Shown here: positions 9,815 through 20,339 of the stretch, one piece after another
How positions within the stretch are numbered: the first letter of the stretch is position 1
Layout: each line of letters begins with the position of its first letter
Assembly: GCA_934045075.1 (NCBI GenBank)
Contig: OW203745.1
Coordinates: forward strand, 15,682,768 to 15,746,767
Reading direction: 5' to 3'
DNA length: 64,000 nucleotides
Source: Yponomeuta sedellus
Lineage: Eukaryota > Arthropoda > Insecta > Lepidoptera > Yponomeutidae
Position numbers and translations under genes: made by a program
Notes under the pieces: model-generated
What the model saw: the letters and a program-made list of their open reading frames with translations, nothing else
Database searches by the model: none
What the model was told of the DNA's origin: nothing

Positions 9815-10240
9815 CTCAGTATTGAGTCCCTAAAGTGAACTCGACTCAGCATGTGTTGCGGGAGTGTTACCTACCCACAACTCTGGTATTCTGTCGAGAC
9901 CACGTTGCGGTTAGTTAGATTCGCGGAGATTAAAAGGACAAAAACTGTGCTGACTATGTGTTAGTGTTATATGTACGAGTATATATAAGATGCAGGTGTG
10001 ATTACGTGTAAATATGGGTGATGTTATACAAAATATAAAAAATATGTTATATACATATTTTTTATATTTTGTATCAAATATGCAAATAAATACAATATTT
10101 TTTATCATTTTATTATTCACAAACACGCGACTAACCCGCATTATGGTCTCGACAGAATATCAGCGTTGTAGGCAGATACCTCGGTGGCTACTACAACACA
10201 TGCTGAGTCGGGAACCATTTTAGGGGCTCAATACTTTAAA
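9815..10240. repeat. Fold-back element with arms around 10.03 kb
   Basis: 9815-9920 (CTCAGCATGTGTTG, TATTCTGTCGAGACC) is an imperfect reverse complement of 10130-10240 (GGTCTCGACAGAATA, CAACACATGCTGAGTC). A second, perfect palindrome of ATACAAAATATAAAAAATAT lies at the centre near 10027-10075. Arms are diverged, so the element is older than the 10.1/18.6 kb duplication. Confidence 0.7.
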
Positions 10241-10640
10241 CAAAACATAGGTTATTATTATTATTCTGTTGCAAATCCGTATTTATTTAATCCATGTTTT
10301 TATTTGTATATGCCTTCTTTTATTTAATTTTAAAATGTCTTTTCGCCCACTTTTTTTTAACTATTTGTTTATAATGTAGTGTAAACTGTGTACCTATATA
10401 TATATCTTGTTGTGTTTTGTAAATTTGTTACTGTTTTGTTATGTTTTTAGTATTGTGCCGTTAAATAAATTATTTCTCTCTCTCTCTCTCTCTCTCTCTC
10501 AAATATGTTTTAAAAACCTAATTAGAGGCTAAAAATTCCACCCATGCCGGGGTTCGAAACGACCTCTGGCTATCCGTGCTAGAGGTCGCGGGTTCGGATC
10601 CCGGCATGGGTGGAATTTTTAACCTCTAATTAGGTTTTTT
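10112..10640 (+). repeat. Long duplicated segment, copy 1
   Basis: This stretch recurs in reverse complement at 18552-19085. It includes the fold-back right arm, an AT-rich body, a (TC)n run at 10478-10500, and a tRNA-like fold-back element at 10510-10635. By eye the copies are almost base-for-base identical. Confidence 0.85.
10510..10640. repeat. tRNA-like element, compact fold-back copy
   Basis: AAACCTAATTAGAGGCTAAA on the left pairs with its reverse complement on the right. Between them are two partial tRNA-like arms meeting at GCTATCCGTGCTAGAGGTCG. The spacer is only a few bases, so the hairpin is nearly perfect. Confidence 0.8.
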
Positions 10641-13300
10641 TAAATTTATATATATATATATATATATATATATCCTGCTACAGATTCGGCGTCCATTATG
10701 GGCTTTTTTACATTTAATCGGACGTCCACCTGCTTCTGACGTCCGATATACGGAAGTCAAATAGGAGACCCGTTCCAATCACCTCCTCTTACGCTGCTGA
10801 CCACAAATAATAAAAAATAAAAAAATAAACTTTGAAGTCATTTTTCTTCCGTTCTGACTGAACTGAATAATTCCGTAGTTCCGCGCATTTTCGTAACCAA
10901 TATCGGTGGCGCTGCTGTCTTCAATCGCCAGTTCATAGTGCGCCTCATTTGGCATCCCGTCACTTGTTGCTGCGAATTGTGACGTTGCCGTTTAGTGCGA
11001 TCTAATTTGTGACGACTGTGTTAATGTAACTGAAATGCCGTTCTCAAAGAGAAGGTTGAAGGAATGACGAGTAAATTTTTGAATGCCGTTTCAATATTTA
11101 CCTATTATATTTAGTACTTATTATCATTATTTTGGGTTTGAAAGATTAATTAAAAGAATTTATTAAAGTTGATAACAGGTACGCGATTATGTATGTACAG
11201 TCGCCTTTAATAATATGTACACTTTACGGAACTTATGTCAAGGGAATAAGGTTAAAAATTGTATTACAATTTCAAATGTGACCTATTCACTCGTTTTTAC
11301 TACTTTATTTCATGCACCTGGAGTAGGTAGGGTAGGCACTTAGGTTTGTACTCCTGCTAGCTATAGGTAGACACTGACTGTCAATCGATAAGAAATACCT
11401 AATACCTAGGCTCCGATCACAAATAGAGCTGATGAGTGATGATATAGTGTCGCTCGTGAAGAGAAATAGTTTCAATACCTACAATATACAGATGTCGGTT
11501 TGACGCGTTCTATTCATACTGAGCAACATTTGACGTCCATGAATGGTCCCGAGAACTTAATATTTCCACTTCAGAACCGAAGATGTTGCTGCTCGCTTTG
11601 AAATTTTCCAACAAATGAATGCGTAGTTTGTGTTCGTTATTAGTAAGTTTGTAGTGCACTCATACTTCTTTAACATACTCCTATTTAGAGTAAAATATAA
11701 TTAAAAACGAAAATATGTGTCGCTCGTTGTAATGTAATGGTATAGGAAACCTTAAATTAGCCTCAGTCTGATAGATTAGAAACGTTTAGTGGTCGCGGTA
11801 GAGGCCAAAGGAAATTAAATTTTATGTCTTACACAGTGATCGTGTTGGGATTGTGAGTTGAATCAGTGAAATAATGTTATAGTTGGTAGTTTTGTGTTTT
11901 TTTATATACGGACGTCAGATTGTCTTAAATGGTTTGCATCCTACGACTGTTGACGTCCATATATAATCAATGTGACTAGATAAATATGATATTATTTATG
12001 TGTTTGCAGTACAAAATGTTATGTTTGTACTAAGCGCAATTTTTAAGTTTATCTGAAAATCATCAGTAAAGATTTGTATCTTACGACTAATAAGTTCCGT
12101 ATTTTTATCGCGGTGATAATATTGAGGGCATTGGTTTGAATTACGAGACGTTAAGTTTGTTTACAATTTTGCACTAAGCGCATTTTGTTTATTTATGTAA
12201 GTGTACTTGAAATACAGTAAAATATAGTAGAGTAATATATGGACCAGATTAAGACCAGATGTTCCACATCCTGTTTCATCTGTATACCTACAACAAACTC
12301 AATACGAGATGTTGATTGAAATTATTATCATTTCAAGAAAATTTATGGGCAGTGTTTTATAAGGTCACAATAACGTAAGTTAACCAAAGACTTAGCCAAA
12401 GGCCCTGTTACTAAATACTGTTTTACTAAAAGACTAATAAATATTAATAAATAATAAAAAAAATACCAATATTTTAATAATAATCAATGAACCATTTAAG
12501 TTGAAGTTAAGGAACATGAATATAGTCTTGAATAAACAACTAAACGGGCGTTAGTTGATACATAATTTTCACACTGCTAAGTATCACGCGTTCGTATTTT
12601 GAAGAAATGGCGTATATATGTACAACATACGGACGCCAAACATTGAAGCATATCACAGTATTCGACCAACTGGCGTCTGTTTACATAAACAGCTCAATTT
12701 TAATTTAAAGCTCATGACGATTATATTAAACGAATGCTATTAAATGATTAATAGTATATTAGTAGCCAAGTACGGCATCTATTGCAGCCCGAGATAAGTT
12801 CGAGGGTGCAATTGATGCTTACACCCGAGCTAACGTTTCTGTTTTGCATCTCGATTGTGAGGTAAGTAGAAATAAACCGGCATTACAAGAATAAAACATT
12901 TTAAAGTAAAAGTTTTCTATTCGTGCCTTTTTCATTAAAAAAATTTAGGAAATAACGTTTTAAGTTTTTTTCAAGAACGAAATTGTGCTTCGCCGTTCAA
13001 TATTAAAAATTGATGACTATTATACTCACACAAAGACAAGGCTGAATAGCAAGCTCTTTGGTCATTATGCTGAATGTATGATGTATATTGCCAATATGAT
13101 GGTTAGATGTACGCGAACTTTTGAAAGAAAGAAGTGTTTCTTTTAATGTTTATCCCTAGGGCTTTTCTAGCTACATTATTACTCTAGACCGCTAATTAGT
13201 CACCTACAAGCCCCATTTGGAGGTAATAAGAACCTACTTGCCGATCATGAGAGATTTTAAAACTATTAAATAAACGAGTACCATGTACAACATGGTGCAC
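10641..13300. other. Longest stretch without recognised dispersed repeats
   Basis: After an (AT)n run at 10646-10672, 2.6 kb follows with no familiar SINE or LINE block. It has three small palindromes built on GACGTC (10718-10746, 11902-11966) or GACGCC (12628-12684). It also has a moderately GC-rich patch at 10880-11070 and splice-like signals at 11071, 12787, 12862 and 12975. It may be intron or an undetected small gene; see the findings. Confidence 0.4.
12788..12861 (+). other. Possible internal exon
   Basis: The 74-bp stretch is bounded by CTATTGCAG on the left and GAG|GTAAGT on the right. Two of three frames are open. One reads RDKFEGAIDAYTRANVS and on. The polypyrimidine tract is weak, and GC-rich palindromic repeats can mimic this. 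No homologue was recognised. Confidence 0.2.
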
Positions 13301-13437
13301 ACTAAAAGTTTTGCACTTCTAGCTAATCGGAACTATTTGAGTTTCAAATGTTATATTTTTTGAAAGTTTTTAGTATTAATAGACATTCGGCGGGGGAAAT
13401 CATTGGTCAATTGTTTTTTATCACACATCAAAGTTCT

Positions 13438-14030
13438 ACGTACGCAACGAAAATGGAATTCGGTCGAAAGGATGTTAGAGCGATGATTTTTTATGATTTT
13501 AATATATGTAATAATAATAATTTATTTATTGTACATGTAGCAAAAACACGAATACAGTAAATTTACAGAGACAGTGACTAAAGTATAGGTACGCACACAC
13601 TTAAAATAGGCAGAGATTGTACATCATGAGTTTAAAAACTGTGTCACTCTTCTATCCCCTAAACTAAGCAAAACCTGTATCTTAGGGAATAGTGTTCCTT
13701 ATAAAATTAGATGTCACATATGGTACAAAGTGGTAGACATGCAGTAGCGTACACATACATTAAGGCACAAAAAGTTCTCTCTCCCCGCAAAACAGTGCCG
13801 CTCATCTTCAAAATGCTTTTGGAAGAGAAGCACCATGTTTGAGCACCGTGAGGCGATGGTTTGCTGAATTTTAGAGAGGTGGAGTTTCTTTACATGACGC
13901 CTTCAACTGCCGTCAACGAAAATAATGTGGCCACTGTTAAGCGGCTAATTGAAGAAATTTCGCGGATTACCTATGAGACAATTCGAAAACTAATTGAGGG
14001 TTGGTATGAGCTTAATTCAGAAAATTTTAC
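13438..14030 (+). pseudogene. Mariner-type transposase remnant, interrupted
   Basis: 13447-13497 encodes FGRKDVRAMIFYDF, the usual start of a class of mariner transposases. From 13760 the reading resumes in broken frames with pieces resembling RWFAEF.RGGVSLHDA, then PSTAVNENNVATVKRLIEE and ITYETIRKLI, the helix-turn-helix linker region. About 240 bp of other sequence (13503-13745) splits it. The DD(34)D catalytic core is absent. It cannot be functional. Confidence 0.65.
13503..13745. mobile_element. Insert within the mariner remnant
   Basis: The segment separates two parts of the mariner frame. Its left edge (AATAATAATAATTTATTTAT, then TGTACATGTAGCAAAAACAC) looks like a retroelement 3' end read in reverse. 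The family was not identified. Confidence 0.4.
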
Positions 14031-14905
14031 TTACGACAATATTTTTTTCCGGGACAACACTTAAGTAAATTAAAAATTAATGTTATTCGGAATAAGTAAT
14101 TGGTCTATGTTTACTTAAAGTTTAAGACTATACATAACAAATCACAGAGTCGCCTTGAAAAGTGTTATATAATTACAAAGTGTACTCTTTGTGTTACTGA
14201 AAAATGTGATCCGGCCCTTATTTAAATAATAACATTTGTAAATCCTATTTAGAGGCTAAAAATTCCACTCATGCCGGGATTCGAACCCGAGACCTCTGGA
14301 TATCCGTGCCAGCGCTCTTACCAGTGAAACGAACCTCTTTACAATGTTCTCTGTATTACGTATGGAATTTTTTGCCACTAAGTAAGTTTTCGAAATTGTC
14401 CTTAGCACGGGTTAGTGCATCAAAAAGAATATGATTACACAAATTTTAAAATAAATGTATCGTGATCTTTTAGTAAGATAAAAGACAAAAAACCTTTCAT
14501 TTTTAAAAATTATTAATCCTCTATCTCCGTCCAAAATACATTATAGAGAGTTCAAAAGTTATGAAATGTCTGTTTTATTATTTTAAAAACAATAATTGCC
14601 GGAATATTTTTTTTTAAATTATAAACTTGAACTTTAGAAATCTCAAGAAACGTGGTCGAGATGGAGCGAAAAAGCAGATATTTACTGCAAAAAGTGTACG
14701 GTTTCTTAAACAAAGATTGCGTTTAACAGTTTTAAGTAATTTACATAATGTTCTCCAAAAAGCAAACTTTCAGAAAATTTTGGACTTCATGTAATGTCTA
14801 GTCTCAAACTTTAAGTAAACATAGACCAATTACTTATTCCGAATAACATTAATTTTTAATTTACTTAAGTGATGTCCCGGAAAAAAATATTGTCGTAAGG
14901 AAGTC
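14031..14905. mobile_element. Element with about 100-bp terminal inverted repeats
   Basis: The left end CTTACGACAATATTTTTTTC and the next 80 bp are repeated in reverse complement at 14805-14905 with about two mismatches. The 670-bp interior has no transposase; it holds a tRNA-like fragment at 14235-14440. The left boundary falls inside the mariner remnant, so this is a later insertion. Superfamily was not assigned. Confidence 0.75.
14235..14440. repeat. tRNA-like element, diverged copy
   Basis: A minus-oriented tRNA-like region with ATGCCGGGATTCGAACCCG is followed by array-type spacer sequence and then a plus-oriented AGCACGGGTTAGTGCAT. The middle is deleted relative to the 308-bp monomer. 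Confidence 0.7.
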
Positions 14906-14961
14906 TCCGATTTTTGTCTCTGTTCCTTGGAGTTTAGGTAAATAAGCCCGCTCCATTCCTA

Positions 14962-15717
14962 TCACTGGTCATCAGCACACATGATCTCGGTGATCAGTGC
15001 GTGTGAGACTTTAGTGCGAGCCTTAAGTCTAGCCAAGTTGAAAAGGCTGCCGTCTGTGCGGAAGCGGATGCGAACTCCTTGAGAAACAGTTTGTAAGACT
15101 CCTCTAACTACCACCGCAAAGTATAAGGCGAACAGAGTATTAGCTAAAACGCAACCTTGCTTCACCCCACAGGTAACGGGGAAGAAGTCTGTCTGATCAC
15201 CGTCTATGGCAACGCAGCATTGCATGTCGTCATGCAGGAGTCCAAGCAGTGTCACAAACTTTTCCGTGCACCCAAGCTTACCTAGCACCAACCATAGAGC
15301 TTCCCGAGGCACGCTGTCAAAAGCCTTCTCTAGGTCCACAAAGCAAAGGTTTAGCTGACGACCCTGTTTTCTGCTCTTTTCTTGCAGTTGACGCACATAG
15401 AATATAGCTTCGCATATGCCTTGGTCCGGTCGGAAGCCAAACTGGATTTCTGGCAGAATCTTAACGGACAAGTTCTTTAGGCGGTTTAAGAGAACTGTAG
15501 CAAAGACCTTTCCGGGGGCAGAAAGAAACGAAATGCCGCGATAAGCGTTGCAGTCAGATCGGTCACCTTTATTCTTGTAGAGAGCATTTATGCGCGATTC
15601 TTTAAAGGTATCCGGAGCGCGCTCCTGCTCCCACATGCGAACAAATAGTTCCCAGACCAGCTTATGCAACTTCTCTCCGCCGTATTTTATCAGCTCTCCT
15701 GGTGAGGTCAATACCAA
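14962..15717 (-). pseudogene. Truncated LINE reverse transcriptase
   Basis: The 251-residue frame covers fingers and palm of a non-LTR reverse transcriptase: KNKGDRSDCNAYRGISFL, then LPEIQFGFRPDQG, CFVDLEKAFDSVPREALW, and FFPVTCGVKQGCVLANTLF. It ends in MCADDQ followed by a stop. CADD stands where the catalytic (F/Y)ADD box should be, so the frame breaks at the active site. Endonuclease, thumb and tail are absent. Clade was not assigned. It lies directly beside the inverted-repeat element ending at 14905. Confidence 0.9.
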
Positions 15718-15719
15718 CC

Positions 15720-16610
15720 GCCCGTTTGTTTTTTTACCCTGCCCAACATTTCAAATAACCCTCATACCGAGCAATTTTAAGAAAATTGACGGTATTCAAT
15801 TATTAAAATAAATAAATTTCAAGTCAAAAAGAAGACGGTCACTTGACATTATGACTGGTCACATATGACTTTCGTATACGGTAATGAAATCGCGCAATAC
15901 ACCTATGTTATAAGAAAATACCGGTGTAGCATTCATACACATTGATTTAAACATTCTTTCTTAAACGGTCACTTAGCATATTTCCTACTTACAGTTACCT
16001 TCATATATCCACTTGTATTCCAATATCCGGATATTTTGGTATTTAACTGGATAGGCAAAGCATAAGGCATACCTGATGATAAGCTAACAGCGTGGCCCAT
16101 CCAGGAGATACAATCCAGAAAAGTTTCGACCCTTTATTTAATTGAGAATTCATTGTGTTAAAAACTAAGGACAATTGTAGGTCTGAGAATCCTCGGGAGT
16201 TCGGACGCCTTACTTACCAGGAACGCAACACCACATTCCTATCGAGCAAGAAGAGGTATTCTTTCAAACAATAATACAAATATGGAAATTAGTTATTGAC
16301 GCACAACATGGCAACGTCGCATTCTGAAGGAGCTGGTATAGTCGATGATGTGAAATAATTTTATAAAATATTCGCCGGGTGTTAAATGGATCGCAATATG
16401 GAAGGGGGTTCCCAGAGCTATGAGTGTGCATGGTGGTATACATATATTTGTATATCGATTTAAATTACTTTATGGAAAAACTAAGTAATACACTGTAATA
16501 GCAGGTAATTTAGTAACTAATATTCACCGGCAGAGTCGAGCTAAGCCTGCTAGTAATGGTGGACGTCACAATGATGCGAAATGAAAGGACGCTGAATCGG
16601 TACCCAGATG

Positions 16611-16646
<36 letters not shown>

Positions 16647-16650
16647 AATT
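15720..16650. other. Mostly unassigned sequence
   Basis: No gene seen. Around 16020-16120 the text TAAGGCATACCTGATGATAA resembles a frequent lepidopteran dispersed repeat. An (AT)n run lies at 16617-16642. Confidence 0.4.
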
Positions 16651-16654
16651 TTAC

Positions 16655-16880
16655 TGATGACACGTGGTATCACATATTTTTTTTATATAATACCACGTAT
16701 TATACATAGATAGATAGATTTAGAACACCTACATAAAAATGGGAATTACACAGATCTCTTAACCTGAGAGTACAGACGGCGGCCTTATCACTAAAAGTGA
16801 TCTCTTCCAGACAAGCTTTGGATGGACTGGACTAATAATTTGGAGAAGGAAATAGACGTGCAAATATATACCTACAAGAT
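16655..16880 (-). mobile_element. LINE 3' end, also the source of a duplicated 125-bp block
   Basis: The reverse strand reads GAAGAGATCACTTTTAGTGA and TAAGGCCGCCGTCTGTA with a (TATC)n-type tail. The block 16667-16789 is found again, identical by eye, at 19112-19229 in the same orientation. ACGTGGTAT and ATACCACGT form a small hairpin at its left edge. Confidence 0.6.
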
Positions 16881-17019
16881 TATTACAGAGGTATAAATGA
16901 ATAGGTACATGCCTTAACATCAGTTATGTAAAAAAACATTCCTGTGACGCAGGAAGAGACCCGTGCCCCAACCGTTGATATCGATGTAGCCTATATGGTC
17001 CAAAGGAACCATATAGGCT

Positions 17020-17290
17020 ACATTGATATCAACACAGGGCACAGGCGTTCTCTTAGAGAGAGAAAGAGTTTGGCCGTTTCTATCTCTAAGAGAAAGGGTT
17101 GCGCCCACCGCGGATTAGCAATTTCAAACGTTGAGGTATTTCAACACCTCAATCACTCAGGTTTCCTCATGATGTTTTCCTTCACAATTTGCGAGTGGTA
17201 TTGTTACTATAACTTCACAATTGTACAACATCCTTGGTTCATGCCCGCACTGGGAATCGAACCTGGGTCTCGTAACAATCATGTTACATA
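17020..17290 (-). mobile_element. tRNA-derived SINE, family B, long copy
   Basis: The reverse strand begins with a B box AGGTTCGATTCCC, runs through TATAGTAACAATACCACTCG, GGAAAACATCATGAGGAAAC, and ends in GCGGTGGGCGCAACC plus CTTAGAGATAGAAACGG. A short palindrome of CCATATAGGCTACATYGATA at 16986-17033 abuts the tail. Confidence 0.7.
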
Positions 17291-17592
17291 ATATTATAAG
17301 ATAAAAAACGTACAAAAAAATAGTAAAAAATAAAAACCTACAAAAACGGACGTACCTACCTGCAGAAACAGACTTGATAACCCATGTCTGTACAAGTATT
17401 CTCAGAAGCTGAAACAGAGGCAATAAAATCTAAAAATGGGTGGTTGATCATCTGAAAAGTGGGAATTCCCGCTCTAATATCCACAGATGTACGAGTATGA
17501 TTCAAATCGACGATGCTCTAGATACGGTTCACAGAATATCGCGTGGTTAAGTTAAAACAAATACTCTGTATGTACTTTATGATGACATACCC

Positions 17593-17905
17593 CTGAGTGC
17601 TTAGTGCGAGTTTTTTAACTACTCGATCGCGTTAACGTAAACTCATATTTCTATGGCATCGAGGAAGCGCCACCTAGCGACAAGTATGGAAATTTAAATT
17701 GCTGAGTGCGAGTTGTAATGGTTTACGTTGAGAATTGAACACATTTACCAGCCAAAACACGAATAAACCGAGTGCGAGTTGCACTGTGACCGCGTTTTGC
17801 CAGTTCGAACGGTTAACTTACTCATACTCACTACTCAATGCTCGATTAATGCGGTAGTAAAGTCATTCGATTGGATCTGTCAAACTCGCACTAAGCAATC
17901 TGCAG
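17593..17905 (-). mobile_element. MITE with GTGCGAGTTT termini, copy 1
   Basis: About 310 bp bounded by CTGAGTGCTTAGTGCGAGTT on the left and AAACTCGCACTAAGCA on the right. The motif GTGCGAGTT also occurs twice inside (near 17706 and 17772). A reverse-complement copy lies at 32702-33013. No coding capacity. Confidence 0.8.
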
Positions 17906-18108
17906 AGTGAAATATTTAGAGGTCTGGACTGATTGCGGCTGGTTTGGAGCACGGAAACGCCAGTCTTGACATATCTTTGCACAATAAAAATTGCGGCTCT
18001 ATGCTTGTAAGTGAGTATAACAAAATACCTGTTGAATTCGTAAAATTAGGATGTCAACGTTCAAGAGAGGACTATATAAATGGCTGTGCCAAAAGTGGGT
18101 TATTCCAC

Positions 18109-18231
18109 TAATCCCCATTGAAAATCCCCATTGATGGGGATTTCTGAACTTTTTGTTCACAAATCCCCATTGCCAATACTAAGATACGCCAATGGGGATT
18201 TCTGAACAAAAAGTTCATAAATCCCCATTTG
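18109..18231. repeat. Nested palindromes of AATCCCCATTG
   Basis: AATCCCCATT occurs four times forward and twice reversed in about 120 bp. The spacers TGAACTTTTTGTTCA and TGAACAAAAAGTTCA are themselves palindromic and are reverse complements of each other. The block can form several alternative hairpins. Confidence 0.9.
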
Positions 18232-18519
18232 CTATAAGTCTCCAAATTAATTCCTGACAGATAAAGTTAAGTTGTGACATTTGACATTCCAGCTATTTTT
18301 AATTATTTTATTTGAATCTAATTTATTTCCAATGCAACTGACATTTCAATTGAAACGAAATGAAAAGGTTTTATTCAAAGTAGCGCAGAAGCTGTGGCTT
18401 AATGAACGTTACAAGATTTAGCACTTGACAGATTTGACATTTGTGATTCATAATGGTATTTTGACATTTCAATTATAGTATAAATAACGTTTAATAACAT
18501 ATTTGCATGATTATATTAT

Positions 18520-18690
18520 TTTTTATGCACTAACCCGTGCTAAGGACAATTTTAAAAAAACCTAATTAGAGGCTAAAAATTCCACCCATGCCGGGATCCG
18601 AACCCGCGACCTCTAGCACGGATAGCCAGAGGTCGTTTCGAACCCCGGCATGGGTGGAATTTTTAGCCTCTAATTAGGTTTTTAAAACAT
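18520..18690. repeat. tRNA-like element, compact fold-back copy
   Basis: Inverted counterpart of 10510-10640, with the outer arm ATGCACTAACCCGTGCTAAG kept on the left. It is followed by (GA)n at 18694-18721. Confidence 0.8.
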
Positions 18691-19085
18691 ATTTGAGAGA
18701 GAGAGAGAGAGAGAGAGAGAAATAATTTATTTAACGGCACAATACTAAAAACATAACAAAACAGTAACAAATTTACAAAACACAACAAGATATATATATA
18801 GGTACACAGTTTACACTACATTATAAACAAATAGTTAAAAAAAAGTGGGCGAAAAGACATTTTAAAATTAAATAAAAGAAGGCATATACAAATAAAAACA
18901 TGGATTAAATAAATACGGATTTGCAACAGAATAATAATAATAACCTATGTTTTGTTTAAAGTATTGAGCCCCTAAAATGGTTCCCGACTCAGCATGTGTT
19001 GTAGTAGCCACCGAGGTATCTGCCTACAACGCTGATATTCTGTCGAGACCATAATGCGGGTTAGTCGCGTGTTTGTGAATAATAA
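18552..19085 (-). repeat. Long duplicated segment, copy 2 (inverted)
   Basis: Reverse complement of 10112-10640, near-identical by eye, including the dinucleotide run and the palindromic element. At its end, 19067-19104 forms a hairpin of 18-bp arms (CGCGTGTTTGTGAATAAT), directly before the block copied from 16.7 kb. Confidence 0.85.
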
Positions 19086-19111
19086 AATTATTCACAAACA
19101 CGCGATATCGG

Positions 19112-19229
19112 TATCACATATTTTTTTTATATAATACCACGTATTATACATAGATAGATAGATTTAGAACACCTACATAAAAATGGGAATTACACAGATC
19201 TCTTAACCTGAGAGTACAGACGGCGGCCT
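19112..19229 (+). repeat. Direct duplicate of 16667-16789
   Basis: Begins GGTATCACATATTTTTTTTA and matches the 16.7 kb block through GAGAGTACAGACGGCGGCCT. It then breaks off into an (AT)n tract. Confidence 0.85.
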
Positions 19230-19241
19230 GTATTTAGGCGG

Positions 19242-19243
<2 letters not shown>

Positions 19244-19308
<65 letters not shown>

Positions 19309-19312
19309 ATGT

Positions 19313-19354
<42 letters not shown>
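19244..19354. repeat. (AT)n microsatellite with GTATGTATATGTATAC centre
   Basis: Two long AT tracts flank a short variant core at about 19301-19318. The apparent Tyr-Ile repeat frame on the minus strand is a product of this tract. Confidence 0.97.
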
Positions 19355-19356
<2 letters not shown>

Positions 19357-19651
19357 GACGTGATGATGATCGTCTTGAATCATGTACCATTAGTTTAGTT
19401 TAATATTATTGCTGAAATATCATTTTCATATGTGCCCACCTCAAAATTTACACCTTAGGTGTTTTTATTTGTTTCTTTTTGGCACAACTACGATAATTTT
19501 TGTCTCTCATGTACCTAAAAAAGAATGAATTTAATCAGACAACATGACAGAGAATTATTGCAGATCACATTGATAGTAATACATTAATAGGAGTAAAATG
19601 TACGTACATTTTCTTCAAATGGATATGTACGTACGTTTTGCAAACTCTTTC

Positions 19652-19770
19652 GCCAACGTTCATACCATGTTGTATACACCGGTTCTCGTCCGATCACCGA
19701 AGTTAAGCAACATCGGGCGTGTTCAGTACTTGGATGGGTGACCGCCTGGGAACAGCACGTATCGTTGGCT
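19652..19770 (+). rRNA. 5S ribosomal RNA gene 1
   Basis: The 119-nt sequence starts GCCAACGTTCATACCATGTT and ends CGTATCGTTGGCT. The ends pair perfectly as helix I (GCCAACG with CGTTGGC). Internal promoter parts are present: GAAGTTAAGCAACATCGGG (box A region) and GTACTTGGATGGGTGACCGC (box C). A T run follows directly, as expected for a Pol III terminator. The product would be a component of the large ribosomal subunit. Whether this dispersed copy is expressed cannot be told from sequence. Confidence 0.93.
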
Positions 19771-19988
19771 TTTTGACATTTTTATTTTGATTCTCAACCT
19801 AATGGTATAGGATTTGGTACGCAGAGAAACCATTATTTGTCATTTTCACATTTTATTCTAAATAACCAACGTACCTTATAATTATGTTTATCTATTGTCA
19901 TAAATCGTTTTCCTGCGCTCACAAGAATTTGTTTAGAAAGAAAAAAAAACACATGGCTTATCTATGTACGATATTCAGTTACCGAATC

Positions 19989-20107
19989 GTCAACGTTCAT
20001 ACCATGTTGAACACACCGGTTCTCGTCCGATCACCGAAGTTAAGCTACATCGGGCGTGTTCAGTACTTGGATGGGTGACCGCCTGGGAACAGCACGTATC
20101 GTTGGCT
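19989..20107 (+). rRNA. 5S ribosomal RNA gene 2
   Basis: A second copy starts 337 bp downstream in the same orientation, followed by the same TTTTTGACATTTT flank. It differs from copy 1 at a few sites: GTCAACG at the start (leaving one wobble pair in helix I), AACACACC for TATACACC, and AAGCTACATC for AAGCAACATC in the box A region. The last change could weaken TFIIIA or TFIIIC binding. The shared 3' flank and spacing suggest a unit duplication. Confidence 0.9.
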
Positions 20108-20339
20108 TTTTGACATTTTATTTTGATTCTCAAGCTAAGGATTGTAGGCATCGAAACCATTTTTGAGCCAAAAGTTTCGTAGGTACATACCACAAGTTGT
20201 CAACTTAATTCCGGATTCAATTACTTAATTCTTTGTTGGAAGAGTCAGATCCAACCAAGTTTCGCTCTCATTTAGAGACGTAGCTTGCTTCGTCTGCTTC
20301 CACTTGCTAAATTAGTACTTAGGTGCTATAGTTAATAAA

